Virus record (IMG/VR): IMGVR_UViG_3300043772_000427
Location: 1-63,282 of that record
Length of the DNA stretch: 63,282 nucleotides
Reading direction: 5' to 3' (one strand)
Source of the DNA: a virus
Below are positions 38,357 to 47,794 of the stretch, in pieces. Within the stretch, counting starts at the first letter, position 1; each line of letters begins with the position of its first letter. A model generated the notes under the pieces. It had not been told where the DNA came from and did no database searches. It saw only the letters and a program-made list of their open reading frames with translations. Position numbers and translations under genes: made by a program.

Positions 38357-40198
38357 TCATGATTTTTTGACTGTTTCACGCACCGCACCGGGTGGTGGAG
38401 GAGGAATATTAACAGTTCCGCCGCCCGCAGTGGGCAACATCTTTGCAATTTTTTCGTTTATTGCATCAACCGCTGCTTGGGCTTTTTCCTGTGCCTTAGG
38501 ATCAATATTTGGCATGTACAACAAACGTTCTTGGAAGGAGCGTTGATCTATTAATTTTTTGTATTCAGGATTTCTGCTTAAAGTATCTTGCCACTTACGT
38601 TCTTGCTCAGCAATCCAGTTTTGTTGTCTTTGTTGACGTTCAGATTTTTTACCTTCTGCTTGCGCAGCAGCAAGAGCTTCCCGAGATTTACGGTTGTCCT
38701 CCGCAATCTGTCTAGTCTGCGCAAGAGTTGCTTGTTTATTAAGCAAACTAGTACCGGAAGCTTCTGATTGTTTCTTCTCAGAGATAAGATCTTTAACGGC
38801 TTCTTTGCCAGCCGCCACGTCTTTGTAACGACCTTCAATTCTGGCCTTGTCAATCTCAGAGTTAAGTTTGTTAAGTTCATCAAGGAATTTAAGGTCTTCA
38901 GCGTCGTAGTTTTGTTTCCCAGATATAGCGCCTACGGCCATGTTTTGAAGAACACCGGCAATACCGCCTTTGGTAGGCTTACCAGCAGACATCAACGCAT
39001 CGATCCACAGCGGCTGACGGCTGCCTTGTATTTCTTTGATCCTTGCTTCGCGAGCAGCAGCGCGGTCTTGCGCAGGTTTCAACAACGCATCCAGACCCAT
39101 AAACTGGGCGTTCTGTTCCATAGCCTTCTTGCGAACAGCTTCTGGATCTTTTGCCAGTGCATCCATAATGCTTTTGCGAAGCGCCGTCTCCATAGGGTCC
39201 ATAGCTTCTGAAGCGGGCTTGGCTGGTTCAGCGGGCTTGGCTGGCGCATTAACGTTTGCAGCAGGTGGGCGAGGTGGTTTTGGAGCAGGTGCGGGAGGCT
39301 GGGGCGCTGATATTGGGTAGCGAGGAACAATTCTGTCACCCGCTCCTTGTGAAGTAGGGATCTGCTCGGTACGAGCATTTGCCACTAATTTTTTCCACGA
39401 TTCATCACTCATACCCACAGGGCGCACAAACGTCTTACCGTCTTTATCTGTATACATGTTGTTTACAGTTGGCGCAGCAATATTCCCGGGTTTTTCGTAG
39501 GTAGTACCGGGCTTACTAGATTGCACAGTGGGCGCTTCACTGGGCGTTTCTCTTTCTGTTGGCTTACGCAACATGTCTGTAAACGGAGTTGGGCTAAATC
39601 TAAATTTATTACCAACTTGATCGTCTGATTGAGTATTAACTTCTTTCCCAGTCAATGCACTACCAATACGGTTTAGGAAACGTTCTAGCCCAGAGCCGGT
39701 ATCTGCGGCTAAGTTGTAACCAGCGGCTATGGGCAACTGCGCAATATCCACTACAGCGGCCAAAGGCTCTAACAGCGCTCTACGATCTTCTTCACGTTGT
39801 TTAGCTTTTTTATCTTCTACTTCGCTACCTTTAGTGCCATCAAACGCAACAATACCGCCGCCAGCGTAGTACTGGCCAAGGTTAGACATAAGTTGATCAA
39901 TACTGCCACCACGAGCCGCCATAACGGGTTGGCCTTGCATTTGACCTTGGGCTTGCATACCGCCAAGCATCTGGCGTAGTTTTTCTACAACAGACTGTTG
40001 AGCACCGCCCGCTTGCATAGCCTGTTGGCCTTGCGCACTGTTACGCAACTCGGCAATCTTTTGAAGCGCCATGGCTTCTTCTAAGTCAGGAGGGATTTCA
40101 CCCGGTGGCTGACCCTGCTGGGCCTTCTGCACCTTAGCCTGCAAGGGTTGGGGATTACCCTTATATGTATCTACAAGTTGGTTGATTCCGCCGTTCAT
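38357..40198 (-). CDS. Internal virion (ejection-type) protein (613 aa)
   Basis: Gln/Ala-rich start, an ARGGSIDQL and YYAGGGIVAFDG motif seen in many small and large virion proteins of uncultured phages, a Pro/Ala linker (about 290-335), and long charged helices to the end. It lies 8 bases upstream of the 2084-residue gene and probably forms part of the same ejected complex. No enzymatic motif. Confidence 0.65.
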   Translation of the reverse strand: MNGGINQLVDTYKGNPQPLQAKVQKAQQGQPPGEIPPDLEEAMALQKIAELRNSAQGQQAMQAGGAQQSVVEKLRQMLGGMQAQGQMQGQPVMAARGGSIDQLMSNLGQYYAGGGIVAFDGTKGSEVEDKKAKQREEDRRALLEPLAAVVDIAQLPIAAGYNLAADTGSGLERFLNRIGSALTGKEVNTQSDDQVGNKFRFSPTPFTDMLRKPTERETPSEAPTVQSSKPGTTYEKPGNIAAPTVNNMYTDKDGKTFVRPVGMSDESWKKLVANARTEQIPTSQGAGDRIVPRYPISAPQPPAPAPKPPRPPAANVNAPAKPAEPAKPASEAMDPMETALRKSIMDALAKDPEAVRKKAMEQNAQFMGLDALLKPAQDRAAAREARIKEIQGSRQPLWIDALMSAGKPTKGGIAGVLQNMAVGAISGKQNYDAEDLKFLDELNKLNSEIDKARIEGRYKDVAAGKEAVKDLISEKKQSEASGTSLLNKQATLAQTRQIAEDNRKSREALAAAQAEGKKSERQQRQQNWIAEQERKWQDTLSRNPEYKKLIDQRSFQERLLYMPNIDPKAQEKAQAAVDAINEKIAKMLPTAGGGTVNIPPPPPGAVRETVKKS

Positions 40199-40207
40199 AT
40201 TAATCCC

Positions 40208-41911
40208 TTATGGTTTTGGTGCTGGTGTAGCAGGAGTAGGACCTAAACCCAGATTTTTCAACAAACTAGCCACGCTACCCGCGCCTGTTAGCGCATTTGC
40301 AAACGCACTAGGTTGTACGGTGTTAATACTCTGAGCCGCTAATGGAAGACCGCTAAGCAATGACTGTTGGAACTGAACCATCTTATAAGGGTTTGCCCTA
40401 GCTTCTTCAAACGCTGTTTTATCTGCGGCAATTCCTTCAGACTCAATGCCACGCTCAATTCCACCTTGACCAGCCATAAGGTTAGCCAGACCCATACTTT
40501 GACCCTGCTCAGTATTGAACTGTTGCATGGCCTTGTCGTATGCGTTGGAGTACCCTTGGCCAATCGCAGTATTCTGTGCATTGAGCAGATTGCGGCCTGC
40601 TTCAGACTCCATGATGGCTTGACGGCCACCACCAAACGCACCTGCTTTAGTCAATGCGCCAAGACCAGATTGGTTTGTGATTTCTGCTTGACGACGCATC
40701 TCAGCCAACTGGGGCTGCAACACTGACTGCAGATACGGGTTCATGTATTGCGATGCAGGGCTAGTTCCACCACCAACAGGTTGACCACCAGCACCAATAG
40801 TTGGCGCACCGGCAGAACTAAATGATTGTCCAAGCTGGCCGGGGAAGTTAACGTTTGATAACCCGCTAAACACTTTATTCTGCAAATTAGATGCGCCCGC
40901 AGTCAGTGGGCCACCGTACTCTTGATATGGCATCTCAGACAAAGCCTGACCTTTGCCGAGCATATCAGTCACATAAGGACCAGCCCAGTTAGACAGGTTA
41001 GATTCAGTGCCGGTCACACCTGCGTTAGCGGCAGTACCAACGCCAGAAATACCACCAGTTTGGAAGCGTTGAACTTCACCACCAGCGGCATAAGCTTTGG
41101 CTAAACCACCGGGCATAAAACTATCAGGGTTGATCTCTTTACCTTGCTCTTTTGTGCCGGTACGAGCCTCACGGATTTTGTCCATCATGTCGTATAACCT
41201 TTGTGCACCTGCATCAGAGTTACCATTACCTAAGTGAGAGACGACATCAGCGGGGATAACAAACTCACCGTGGCTAAGCGCCGCTGGTTGATCTTCACCA
41301 ATTTGCGCTGGGATTTCATCAGCCATACCGTCAGTCCCGCCTTGTAAGTATCTACCTTGCGCCAATCCCATTAAACCACCTTGCGCGGCTTTAACTTCTT
41401 CAGGAGCTGTTGGGGCTACAGGGGCTTGCGCCGCTACTTTGGGCATAAAAGATACGTCACCACCGTAACGAGTGCCGCCAGCACCGGGACGACGACCGGC
41501 TTGAGGCGCAGTAACCATGTTCCGTGTCGCAGTGTATTTAGGAATACTGCCTTGGTATCCAGTAGGCGTGGATGAAGAGCTGTTTGCGCCAAACAGACTA
41601 GCCAAGCCACCACCCAAAGCGCCAAGTTTAAGAATATCTATGCCGCCCTTACCGTCGCTAAACAAAGATTTAATTAGGTTGCCTAGCCCGCCCGCATCCA
41701 CGGGTGTATTACTAGTGCCATAGCCACCGCCAGTGTCAGGGTTGACGGTTACTGTGCCGTCAGGGTTTTGTGTGTAAGACGTGCCGGGGCCACCTATGCC
41801 AGTTGAAGGAGGATCAACGTCACCGTAGTTTGTGGGGTATGGATTAAACACAGATTCGTTGTCTCCTCCAGAACTAGGCAGGATGTTTAAGTTGTACTCA
41901 TCTTCGGTCAT
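40208..41911 (-). CDS. Internal virion-type protein with DEIPA...LSHGEFVIPADV motif (567 aa)
   Basis: Low-complexity Gly/Ser/Ala sequence surrounds a conserved block (about residues 205-235) MADEIPAQIGEDQPAALSHGE followed by FVIPADVVSHLG, which recurs in virion proteins of many aquatic podoviruses. A second GGxV element follows (AAGGEVQRFQTGGI). The C-terminal half is helical with TKAGAFGGGRQA. Position suggests an internal core or ejection protein. Confidence 0.6.
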   Translation of the reverse strand: MTEDEYNLNILPSSGGDNESVFNPYPTNYGDVDPPSTGIGGPGTSYTQNPDGTVTVNPDTGGGYGTSNTPVDAGGLGNLIKSLFSDGKGGIDILKLGALGGGLASLFGANSSSSTPTGYQGSIPKYTATRNMVTAPQAGRRPGAGGTRYGGDVSFMPKVAAQAPVAPTAPEEVKAAQGGLMGLAQGRYLQGGTDGMADEIPAQIGEDQPAALSHGEFVIPADVVSHLGNGNSDAGAQRLYDMMDKIREARTGTKEQGKEINPDSFMPGGLAKAYAAGGEVQRFQTGGISGVGTAANAGVTGTESNLSNWAGPYVTDMLGKGQALSEMPYQEYGGPLTAGASNLQNKVFSGLSNVNFPGQLGQSFSSAGAPTIGAGGQPVGGGTSPASQYMNPYLQSVLQPQLAEMRRQAEITNQSGLGALTKAGAFGGGRQAIMESEAGRNLLNAQNTAIGQGYSNAYDKAMQQFNTEQGQSMGLANLMAGQGGIERGIESEGIAADKTAFEEARANPYKMVQFQQSLLSGLPLAAQSINTVQPSAFANALTGAGSVASLLKNLGLGPTPATPAPKP

Positions 41912-41913
41912 TG

Positions 41914-43818
41914 TTATTTCCTTTGTGTGGTGTTCTCACCAGCGGGCGTTAAATTAATCTCTGACCCGAACAAATCTTCCATCAATTTTATATGGGCGTA
42001 AGGGTCTTGCATAGGGGCTTGCTGCATAGGTTGTTGTTGCCCACCTAAAAGCGCTAGTAAACCCATCATATCCATGCCAGATGAGCTTGATAGACGCGCA
42101 GGGGTTGTTGGAGCTTTAACTGGCCCAGTTGGTGCTGGAGTCGTACCCGGTGTAGTTGGTGCAGGGGTTGATGTAGTTGGCTGTTTATCGCCAGTAATTG
42201 TTAGTTCACCGCCGTCGTCAATCGGCGTAGGCATGAAGTCATCATCCGGACTCGGCATAGGCCGGTCGCCCGTTATCACTAACTCAGAAAGTTTTTCTGC
42301 TGGCGCTTTGTATGGCTCTAATGATTTAATAAACTCGTCTATGTTTGCAGGCTCTTGTTGAACCGTAGTCTCTTCTTTTGGACGGTCGCCCGTTACTACC
42401 AACTCGGAAAGTTTTTCTGCTGGAGTCAGCGAAGGGGGTTCACCCGCGTCCTCAAGATTCCTGAAAATGTCCTCAGACACACCCTTGCCAACCGTATCGC
42501 GGTTAGATGTAACAAGCACCTCGTTGTCGGCATTAATTAAATTAAGGATGTCTTGGTTGCTTAACCCGCCATCAGACGGCTTGTCGATTGTATTAATACC
42601 AATAGACTTTAAAAAATCATCAACCTCCTCAACCTGCGGCTCACCCAAAGAGCGTGTAGGCAAAGACGGTAAAGTAGTTGTTGACTCTGGCCCGTATATG
42701 CGCTCAAGTTCCTCAATTCCCCCTTGCGTATTTGCGTCTTCTTCTTCAGGAGAAATTTGTGACCGAGAAATAGCCGTGTTAAGTCTGTTCTCTATAAGTT
42801 GTGCTTGCTCTTCTGGGCTAAGCGGGTCTTCTGCTTGCAAATCTGCGCTGGACTTTGTTGGTGAACTTCCACCGGATCCTGACATTGCATCCATGCCGTA
42901 AAGCATCATGGCTAACGGATCACCGCTCTCGATAGCTTTAACTGCGCCGATTGCTTTAGAAACATCTTTAAGGTTTACACCGCCAACGTCGCTTACACCC
43001 GCCAAATTAGCGCCAGAAAACGCAATCGCTAATGGATCGCCACTTTTTACAGCACCTGCAAATCTAGCAGCATTGGCAACATCAGCCATACCACTAACAC
43101 CCGCAAGATTCCCCACGCCCGCAAGGTTGGTAATAACACCTAGAGGATTGTCTTGCTTTGCGGCAATAGCCGCGTTAGCAGCCATAGCAAATGGAGCCAA
43201 GCCGGGAACAAACGACGCAAGTGTTAAGAACGGAGCAATAGAACCCATGTCACTGCTAGATGCGCCTTGCGTGTAGAAAACTGGCAAGCCTTGGTCATCA
43301 AACTGAACACCATAACCAGTATTACCTTTACCCTCATAAGTTCCGCCAAAGAAGTTACCTGTTTGGCGTTCTGTGTAGGTGTTAGGTACAGCTTGGCCTG
43401 TTACTTTATTGCCAAAAGTTTGCTCAGTTACAGTCTGATAAATTGGGTCACCCCAATCCTCGTATCCAACAACCTTTTGTACTTCTCTTGTGATTGGGCC
43501 AAACTGGCTAATGTCTGTGATTCCTGTTTCAGCAAGAATTCGAGCCATGTCTTTAGTAGCTTGATCAGCACCATAGCCGCCTGTCCATCGAGATGTGTCG
43601 CTTCGGGCTTGGATTTGTTTTATCAACGCCTCAATTGTGGCGTTGTTAGTTTTAGGCGCAGGCGTTTCTGCGGGTTTTTCAACGGGCGCTGGAATTGGGG
43701 CAGCTATAGGTGGGTTAATAATGTTTGCCAACGCTTCGTTCTGCTCCATAGCACTGCCGCCAAAGCCATTGTCTTCAAAATCTACGAAGAAGTTGTTTCC
43801 GCGATCACGAATAGGCAT
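41914..43818 (-). CDS. Large virion-region protein with TGDRP repeats (634 aa)
   Basis: I start it at the ATG after AGGATAATC (six codons inside the longest frame). The N-terminal half is alpha/beta; residues about 200-330 are hydrophobic Ala/Gly-rich and could insert in a membrane or pack in a core. The C-terminal third has three copies of a short SEL(V/T)(V/I)TGD(R/K)P motif and Thr/Pro linkers. It is probably an internal or tail-associated protein. Confidence 0.55.
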   Translation of the reverse strand: MPIRDRGNNFFVDFEDNGFGGSAMEQNEALANIINPPIAAPIPAPVEKPAETPAPKTNNATIEALIKQIQARSDTSRWTGGYGADQATKDMARILAETGITDISQFGPITREVQKVVGYEDWGDPIYQTVTEQTFGNKVTGQAVPNTYTERQTGNFFGGTYEGKGNTGYGVQFDDQGLPVFYTQGASSSDMGSIAPFLTLASFVPGLAPFAMAANAAIAAKQDNPLGVITNLAGVGNLAGVSGMADVANAARFAGAVKSGDPLAIAFSGANLAGVSDVGGVNLKDVSKAIGAVKAIESGDPLAMMLYGMDAMSGSGGSSPTKSSADLQAEDPLSPEEQAQLIENRLNTAISRSQISPEEEDANTQGGIEELERIYGPESTTTLPSLPTRSLGEPQVEEVDDFLKSIGINTIDKPSDGGLSNQDILNLINADNEVLVTSNRDTVGKGVSEDIFRNLEDAGEPPSLTPAEKLSELVVTGDRPKEETTVQQEPANIDEFIKSLEPYKAPAEKLSELVITGDRPMPSPDDDFMPTPIDDGGELTITGDKQPTTSTPAPTTPGTTPAPTGPVKAPTTPARLSSSSGMDMMGLLALLGGQQQPMQQAPMQDPYAHIKLMEDLFGSEINLTPAGENTTQRK

Positions 43819-43820
43819 GA

Positions 43821-44162
43821 TTATCCTACCTTCCAATTTGTGCCGTCAGAGTATACGGGTGTAGCCACTGCACCACCGCCAGCTACAGTTGATCCAAATG
43901 TTGGAGCAGACGCATCAGTCACAAAAGACCTTGAGCCTTTTCCAGATGTTACCGCACTTGGCAACGTTGCCACAGTGTAATTAGTTAGGGCTGGAACAAT
44001 GTTGTCTGTCTTTAACTGGTCAAGAATTGCATCAACACGATTAAAGTACAAACGCAACACGTTGTTAAGCTGGTCGGTATACGCACGAGAGTATTCCTCT
44101 GTAGCCAATGGTAAGTTGGGCGCTGCAACCTGACTAAGTTCAAACTCTGACGTAACGATCAT
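43821..44162 (-). CDS. Small virion protein (113 aa)
   Basis: A helical N-terminal region (YTDQLNNVLRLYFNRVDAILDQL) followed by a Gly/Ser/Thr-rich tail ending DGTNWKVG, which is common at the end of phage fibre or tail-tip proteins. It overlaps the upstream gp10-like gene by 4 bases. Confidence 0.55.
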   Translation of the reverse strand: MIVTSEFELSQVAAPNLPLATEEYSRAYTDQLNNVLRLYFNRVDAILDQLKTDNIVPALTNYTVATLPSAVTSGKGSRSFVTDASAPTFGSTVAGGGAVATPVYSDGTNWKVG

Positions 44163-46030
44163 GAGTTACCCCTGCGACCGTCTTGCCTGATGTCAATACG
44201 CGGGCTACCTAGTTGCCACTGAGTGCCAAGCTGACTAGACTCAAGCTTTAAGATCATTTGACGACCACGAACCCTGACATAAACCTGACCAGTAAACTCT
44301 TCAATAGGGACGGTAGCTGTACGAGCAATGGTTGCATTGCTGTTGCCCCCTACAGAAATAGGGTCGTTAAAGCCTGAGCCAGAGTTCTGCATTGGGATTA
44401 AAGTCATGGTGACTTGCGGAGCGCTTGCGCCCGTAGACCCACTAAAGGTAATGTCTGGAAGCATACGCCACACAAAACCAAAGTGATGGCCGTCATCAAT
44501 ATCAAACTCAGCAGTTTCAATGACTGCGTTAATTGCAGTGGTAACTTCTGTTGAGTTATCGTCTACACCGTACTCATGGTAGACGACGTTGTTGATGTCT
44601 GTAGCGGCCATTGGGTAGTTACGCAAGCCGGAGTCAAGCCATGCGGTTCTAACCATGTTGCCGTAATACCATACGCCTTCGCCGTTGTTCTCAAAATAGT
44701 TGTAGACCACGTACCGGTCAATTGAGGAGGACGATGCTGAACAATAGAAGAACCAAACTTCATTAAAGCCTTCATTGGTACTGGCAAAAAATTGATCTGA
44801 CTGTTCTGCATTAATATCTTCAAAAATAAATTTACGTAAGTCGCAACGTAATGTTTGAACGCGACCGTCGTATTTGTAGAACTTGTCTACGCCCATCCAA
44901 TAAACCACACCCGAACCAATTGCCACAGCGTTTTGGCTGGCAATAGAAATGTTGTCACCTAGCAGCTGGGAACTCCAAATGACTGGCGGGCCTTGGTATT
45001 GTAAAGAATACAGCGTTGAATCCGTGTACACCAAAATCTCTTGGCGAGTCTGAAGCGCAGTCACAATCTTGGAGCCATGTGACAACAGTAAACTACCGGC
45101 TTGGTTTGTAGCTGCGGGCGTCCACATTGCAATGTCTTCTTGATCCGACCAGCGAAGCAACATCTGGTTTTGCACAATACTGCCGTAGTCGTTTACACCA
45201 AACGCAAACACAAACCTTGACGCATCAGAAACAAGTAAATAGTTCTGCATCAACGGAACGTCCGATGCGCCAACCAAACTAGAAACTAAAACACCTCTGG
45301 TGGTTAACCCAGTAGCATTGTCCCAGTAATAGATTTCTCCACCACGATAACCAAAGACTAAGTTTTCACCAAAGTTTGACTGGCTCCAAATCCGGATTGG
45401 AAAGCTCGTAGATGTACCAACACCCCAACCACCAGTACCCCATCCACCTGCACCCCATCCCAGAACAGGCAGGGCAGTAGCAGGGCCAACGTTAATTTGA
45501 TACGCAGCCACCACAGCCGCGCCGCCATAGGATCCAGCTGGAATAGCAGATGCTACAGTGATTGTGTAGGTATCTACAGTCAGAACTGTAATTTGATACT
45601 CTTGATTCCAAGTGGTCGCGTATGTGCCGGTAGCACCGCTGAATGTGACAAAGTCGCCCGTTACCCCGCCGTGAGCGGTATCGGTTACTGTAACTGTGGT
45701 TGTCCCGTTACCGGCAAAAGGATTGTTGTTAATTGTGGGGGCTGGAACTACCCGCAGTGGGGTAATGTCGTAGTATGTGCCGCCAAACTCAATGTAAAAC
45801 TTTAAATTGGTTCCAACGCTTAACAAGTTAGCGCCGCCTAACGTCACCCAGTTCCACAAAGAACGGCAAACCCCAAGGAAAAAATTGGCTGAAATGCGTG
45901 TCCACCCACCAATTTTCTCAGGTGTACCTTGACGAAAGCGCACCTTGTCGGACACATAGTATCCGTTTTCATTGGTATAACGAGTGTTCTCTCTGTTTAC
46001 ACCGGCTTTCAGGGTAAGTTTTTTGAGCAT
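44159..46030 (-). CDS. Tail nozzle/stabilisation protein, P22 gp10-like (623 aa)
   Basis: The start TNENGYYVSDKVRFRQGTPEKIGGW and repeated WxxG strands give a beta-propeller-like protein of the kind called packaged-DNA stabilisation or tail-hub protein (P22 gp10, T7 gp12 role). An Ig-like Gly/Thr-rich insertion sits at about 105-185. It would form the distal tail tube that closes the portal channel. The start follows AGGACTGCCG. Confidence 0.7.
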   Translation of the reverse strand: MLKKLTLKAGVNRENTRYTNENGYYVSDKVRFRQGTPEKIGGWTRISANFFLGVCRSLWNWVTLGGANLLSVGTNLKFYIEFGGTYYDITPLRVVPAPTINNNPFAGNGTTTVTVTDTAHGGVTGDFVTFSGATGTYATTWNQEYQITVLTVDTYTITVASAIPAGSYGGAAVVAAYQINVGPATALPVLGWGAGGWGTGGWGVGTSTSFPIRIWSQSNFGENLVFGYRGGEIYYWDNATGLTTRGVLVSSLVGASDVPLMQNYLLVSDASRFVFAFGVNDYGSIVQNQMLLRWSDQEDIAMWTPAATNQAGSLLLSHGSKIVTALQTRQEILVYTDSTLYSLQYQGPPVIWSSQLLGDNISIASQNAVAIGSGVVYWMGVDKFYKYDGRVQTLRCDLRKFIFEDINAEQSDQFFASTNEGFNEVWFFYCSASSSSIDRYVVYNYFENNGEGVWYYGNMVRTAWLDSGLRNYPMAATDINNVVYHEYGVDDNSTEVTTAINAVIETAEFDIDDGHHFGFVWRMLPDITFSGSTGASAPQVTMTLIPMQNSGSGFNDPISVGGNSNATIARTATVPIEEFTGQVYVRVRGRQMILKLESSQLGTQWQLGSPRIDIRQDGRRGNS

Positions 46031-46038
46031 CGGCAGTC

Positions 46039-46515
46039 CTACGAAAGAAACACGGCGCGTTCGTCGATGCGACGTTTTTGCAGCCCTTTGAGAATTTTAC
46101 CCCCCGCCATGCAATACTTCAAGAGTTCTTCTGCCGCACCTTCCATATCACCACGCATCACCTTCTGGCGCAGAGTTGAACGCTGTAATGTGCCTAGCCC
46201 CACATTGAAGGAAAATGATACCAACGCATCAAACTGTCCTTGAGTAAGAGGCACAGGACAATAAGTAGCCACGCCTTTCTCAAAGCGAGCAAGATCTGCC
46301 CTAAGTATTGCATCAACTTCCTCCATTGAATATTTACGCATGGCTTCTGCGGGTGGTGTAAACGCATCCCGCTGGTCTATCTTCAACTTGCCTTGCTCTG
46401 GAAACATGACATGGCCGACCCCGATTGTCCAAAGCTTTGCTGGACATTTATACGGGTTTACCCTCACGCCCTCATGGTGGCGGATCATGTGTAAACACTT
46501 GTCTGAGATTTTCAT
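46039..46515 (-). CDS. Endolysin, GH24 lysozyme (158 aa)
   Basis: A T4-type muramidase cleaving peptidoglycan. The catalytic triad follows the E-8-C-5-T pattern: E15, C24, T30 within HEGVRVNPYKCPAKLWTIGVGH. Cys in the second position is as in P1-type endolysins. There is no signal peptide or SAR helix, so release needs the holin encoded next to it. Start overlaps the holin stop. Confidence 0.92.
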   Translation of the reverse strand: MKISDKCLHMIRHHEGVRVNPYKCPAKLWTIGVGHVMFPEQGKLKIDQRDAFTPPAEAMRKYSMEEVDAILRADLARFEKGVATYCPVPLTQGQFDALVSFSFNVGLGTLQRSTLRQKVMRGDMEGAAEELLKYCMAGGKILKGLQKRRIDERAVFLS

Positions 46516-47027
46516 TTCCCAAACGCCCGGCCACCAAAGTGGAACGCTATGATTGAAGCAAACAACGCTTGGGTGTCAGAGTCCCACAGCATCTCGGCCA
46601 ACTCAGTGAACGGTACACCACGGCTCCAGCCGTAGGCAAACAGGCCGATGTCAATAAACAACAGCAGGAAGAAGAAGCCGTAGGTGATGACTGGGCGAAC
46701 AGAAGCTCGGAGGTTCTTCATCCATGTGGATGTACCCTCGTTTAAACTCATATCGTGGGCGTAGATAGCTTGCATTTCTGCCTGCTGTGCACCAATCAAA
46801 ACCTGTTTAGTATTGGCCGCGCTCTCTGTTTCTAGCTGCTCAGACTTGATATGTTCAATTCTTTCTTGAGCCTCAAAGCCTGCTTTACGCAGTTCAAGCT
46901 CGCGGGTGATCTGCATCTGGGCAAGATTTAACTCATGCTTTTTATCCGCCCGGTCTTGAAAGAATTCCAGAATCTTGGGCAAACCGCCCATTAAAAACGA
47001 AATTAGCGTGGAGAGTAGTGTCAGCAT
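46512..47027 (-). CDS. Holin, 3-TM type (171 aa)
   Basis: N-terminal hydrophobic helix (about 1-22), a long charged coiled coil (25-85), a strongly hydrophobic segment VITYGFFFLLLFIDIGLFAYGW (113-134) and a third amphipathic region with FASIIAFHFGGRAFGK at the end. This matches the three-TM holin family first described from gene-transfer-agent and phage lysis regions. It controls the time of membrane opening for the lysozyme. Confidence 0.8.
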   Translation of the reverse strand: MLTLLSTLISFLMGGLPKILEFFQDRADKKHELNLAQMQITRELELRKAGFEAQERIEHIKSEQLETESAANTKQVLIGAQQAEMQAIYAHDMSLNEGTSTWMKNLRASVRPVITYGFFFLLLFIDIGLFAYGWSRGVPFTELAEMLWDSDTQALFASIIAFHFGGRAFGK

Positions 47028-47036
47028 AATGATCCT

Positions 47037-47648
47037 TTACTGTTTACTTTTACTGAGCATAGTACTTGCAATCTGCAGCATCCCTATGGCTTTGGTTAAA
47101 TCCTTGGGTTCTTTTTCCCACCCGACCGTAATCTGTCCAACAAACCGGCCCTGCTCTGGCGGCACACTGACCCGGCATCCAAAGGTTACACCCTTGTCGA
47201 TATACCACAATCCAATCTCGCTTTGGGGCGCGGCATATTCACTACAAGGTATCTCATTGGCCATCAACGCAACCACATCACGGTTGTTGGCTGAACTCTG
47301 TGTAAACAACCCTACGTCTAAACCTTCATGGGTTCTGTCCCTGCCCTCGCGGGTATACGCCCGATATAGCACCCTTGTACCAAACAGAGGGTTGACTTTG
47401 AATATCGCCACCACCGCCGCATTGGTGTTCTTGAACAAATGCGCTGCAACGTCTTCCGCCCTGTCCTCTGCAATCGTTGGGAGCTTCTTATTCTCTTTGT
47501 ACGCCTCAAACAAAAAGGCTTGGTTCTGCCAGACAAAGTACCCAGAGAAAGCAAGCACCGCCATGAGTATCAGCGCAAACAGTTTAAACGGGCTGTCTAC
47601 GTAGGACAGCACCTTACTCAATACGTCTGCTGGCTTCTCGTCACTCAT
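47037..47648 (-). CDS. Membrane protein with GAF-like periplasmic or cytosolic domain (203 aa)
   Basis: One TM helix (about residues 22-43, FKLFALILMAVLAFSGYFVW). The remaining 150 residues read like a GAF or PAS-type sensor: NAAVVAIFKVNPL, a mid helix, then SEIGLWYIDKG, VSVPPEQGRFVGQITVGW. Such proteins occur next to holins in some phages, but I cannot name the family. It may sense lysis timing or membrane state. It overlaps the 49-residue gene upstream. Confidence 0.6.
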   Translation of the reverse strand: MSDEKPADVLSKVLSYVDSPFKLFALILMAVLAFSGYFVWQNQAFLFEAYKENKKLPTIAEDRAEDVAAHLFKNTNAAVVAIFKVNPLFGTRVLYRAYTREGRDRTHEGLDVGLFTQSSANNRDVVALMANEIPCSEYAAPQSEIGLWYIDKGVTFGCRVSVPPEQGRFVGQITVGWEKEPKDLTKAIGMLQIASTMLSKSKQ

Positions 47649-47794
47649 AGACCAACCATTCCAAGTACTTTATTCACAATTTTGTCCGAAATAAAGTTCG
47701 GCAATATCTTGATGAAGTCTAAAAACAGATTTGCACCCCACCAAGCACCAATAATCTTGAAGCTCATGTCAGCGGCTTTTTGGTACTCGTTCAC
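47645..47794 (-). CDS. Small protein of the lysis group, GTG start (49 aa)
   Basis: A 49-codon frame that begins with GTG overlapping the previous stop (GTGA) and ends overlapping the next start (ATGA). The product has a hydrophobic, aromatic middle (FKIIGAWWGANLFLDFIKILP) and a Val/Leu-rich end, so it is likely membrane-associated. Possible antiholin or holin partner; inferred from position. Confidence 0.55.
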   Translation of the reverse strand: MNEYQKAADMSFKIIGAWWGANLFLDFIKILPNFISDKIVNKVLGMVGL

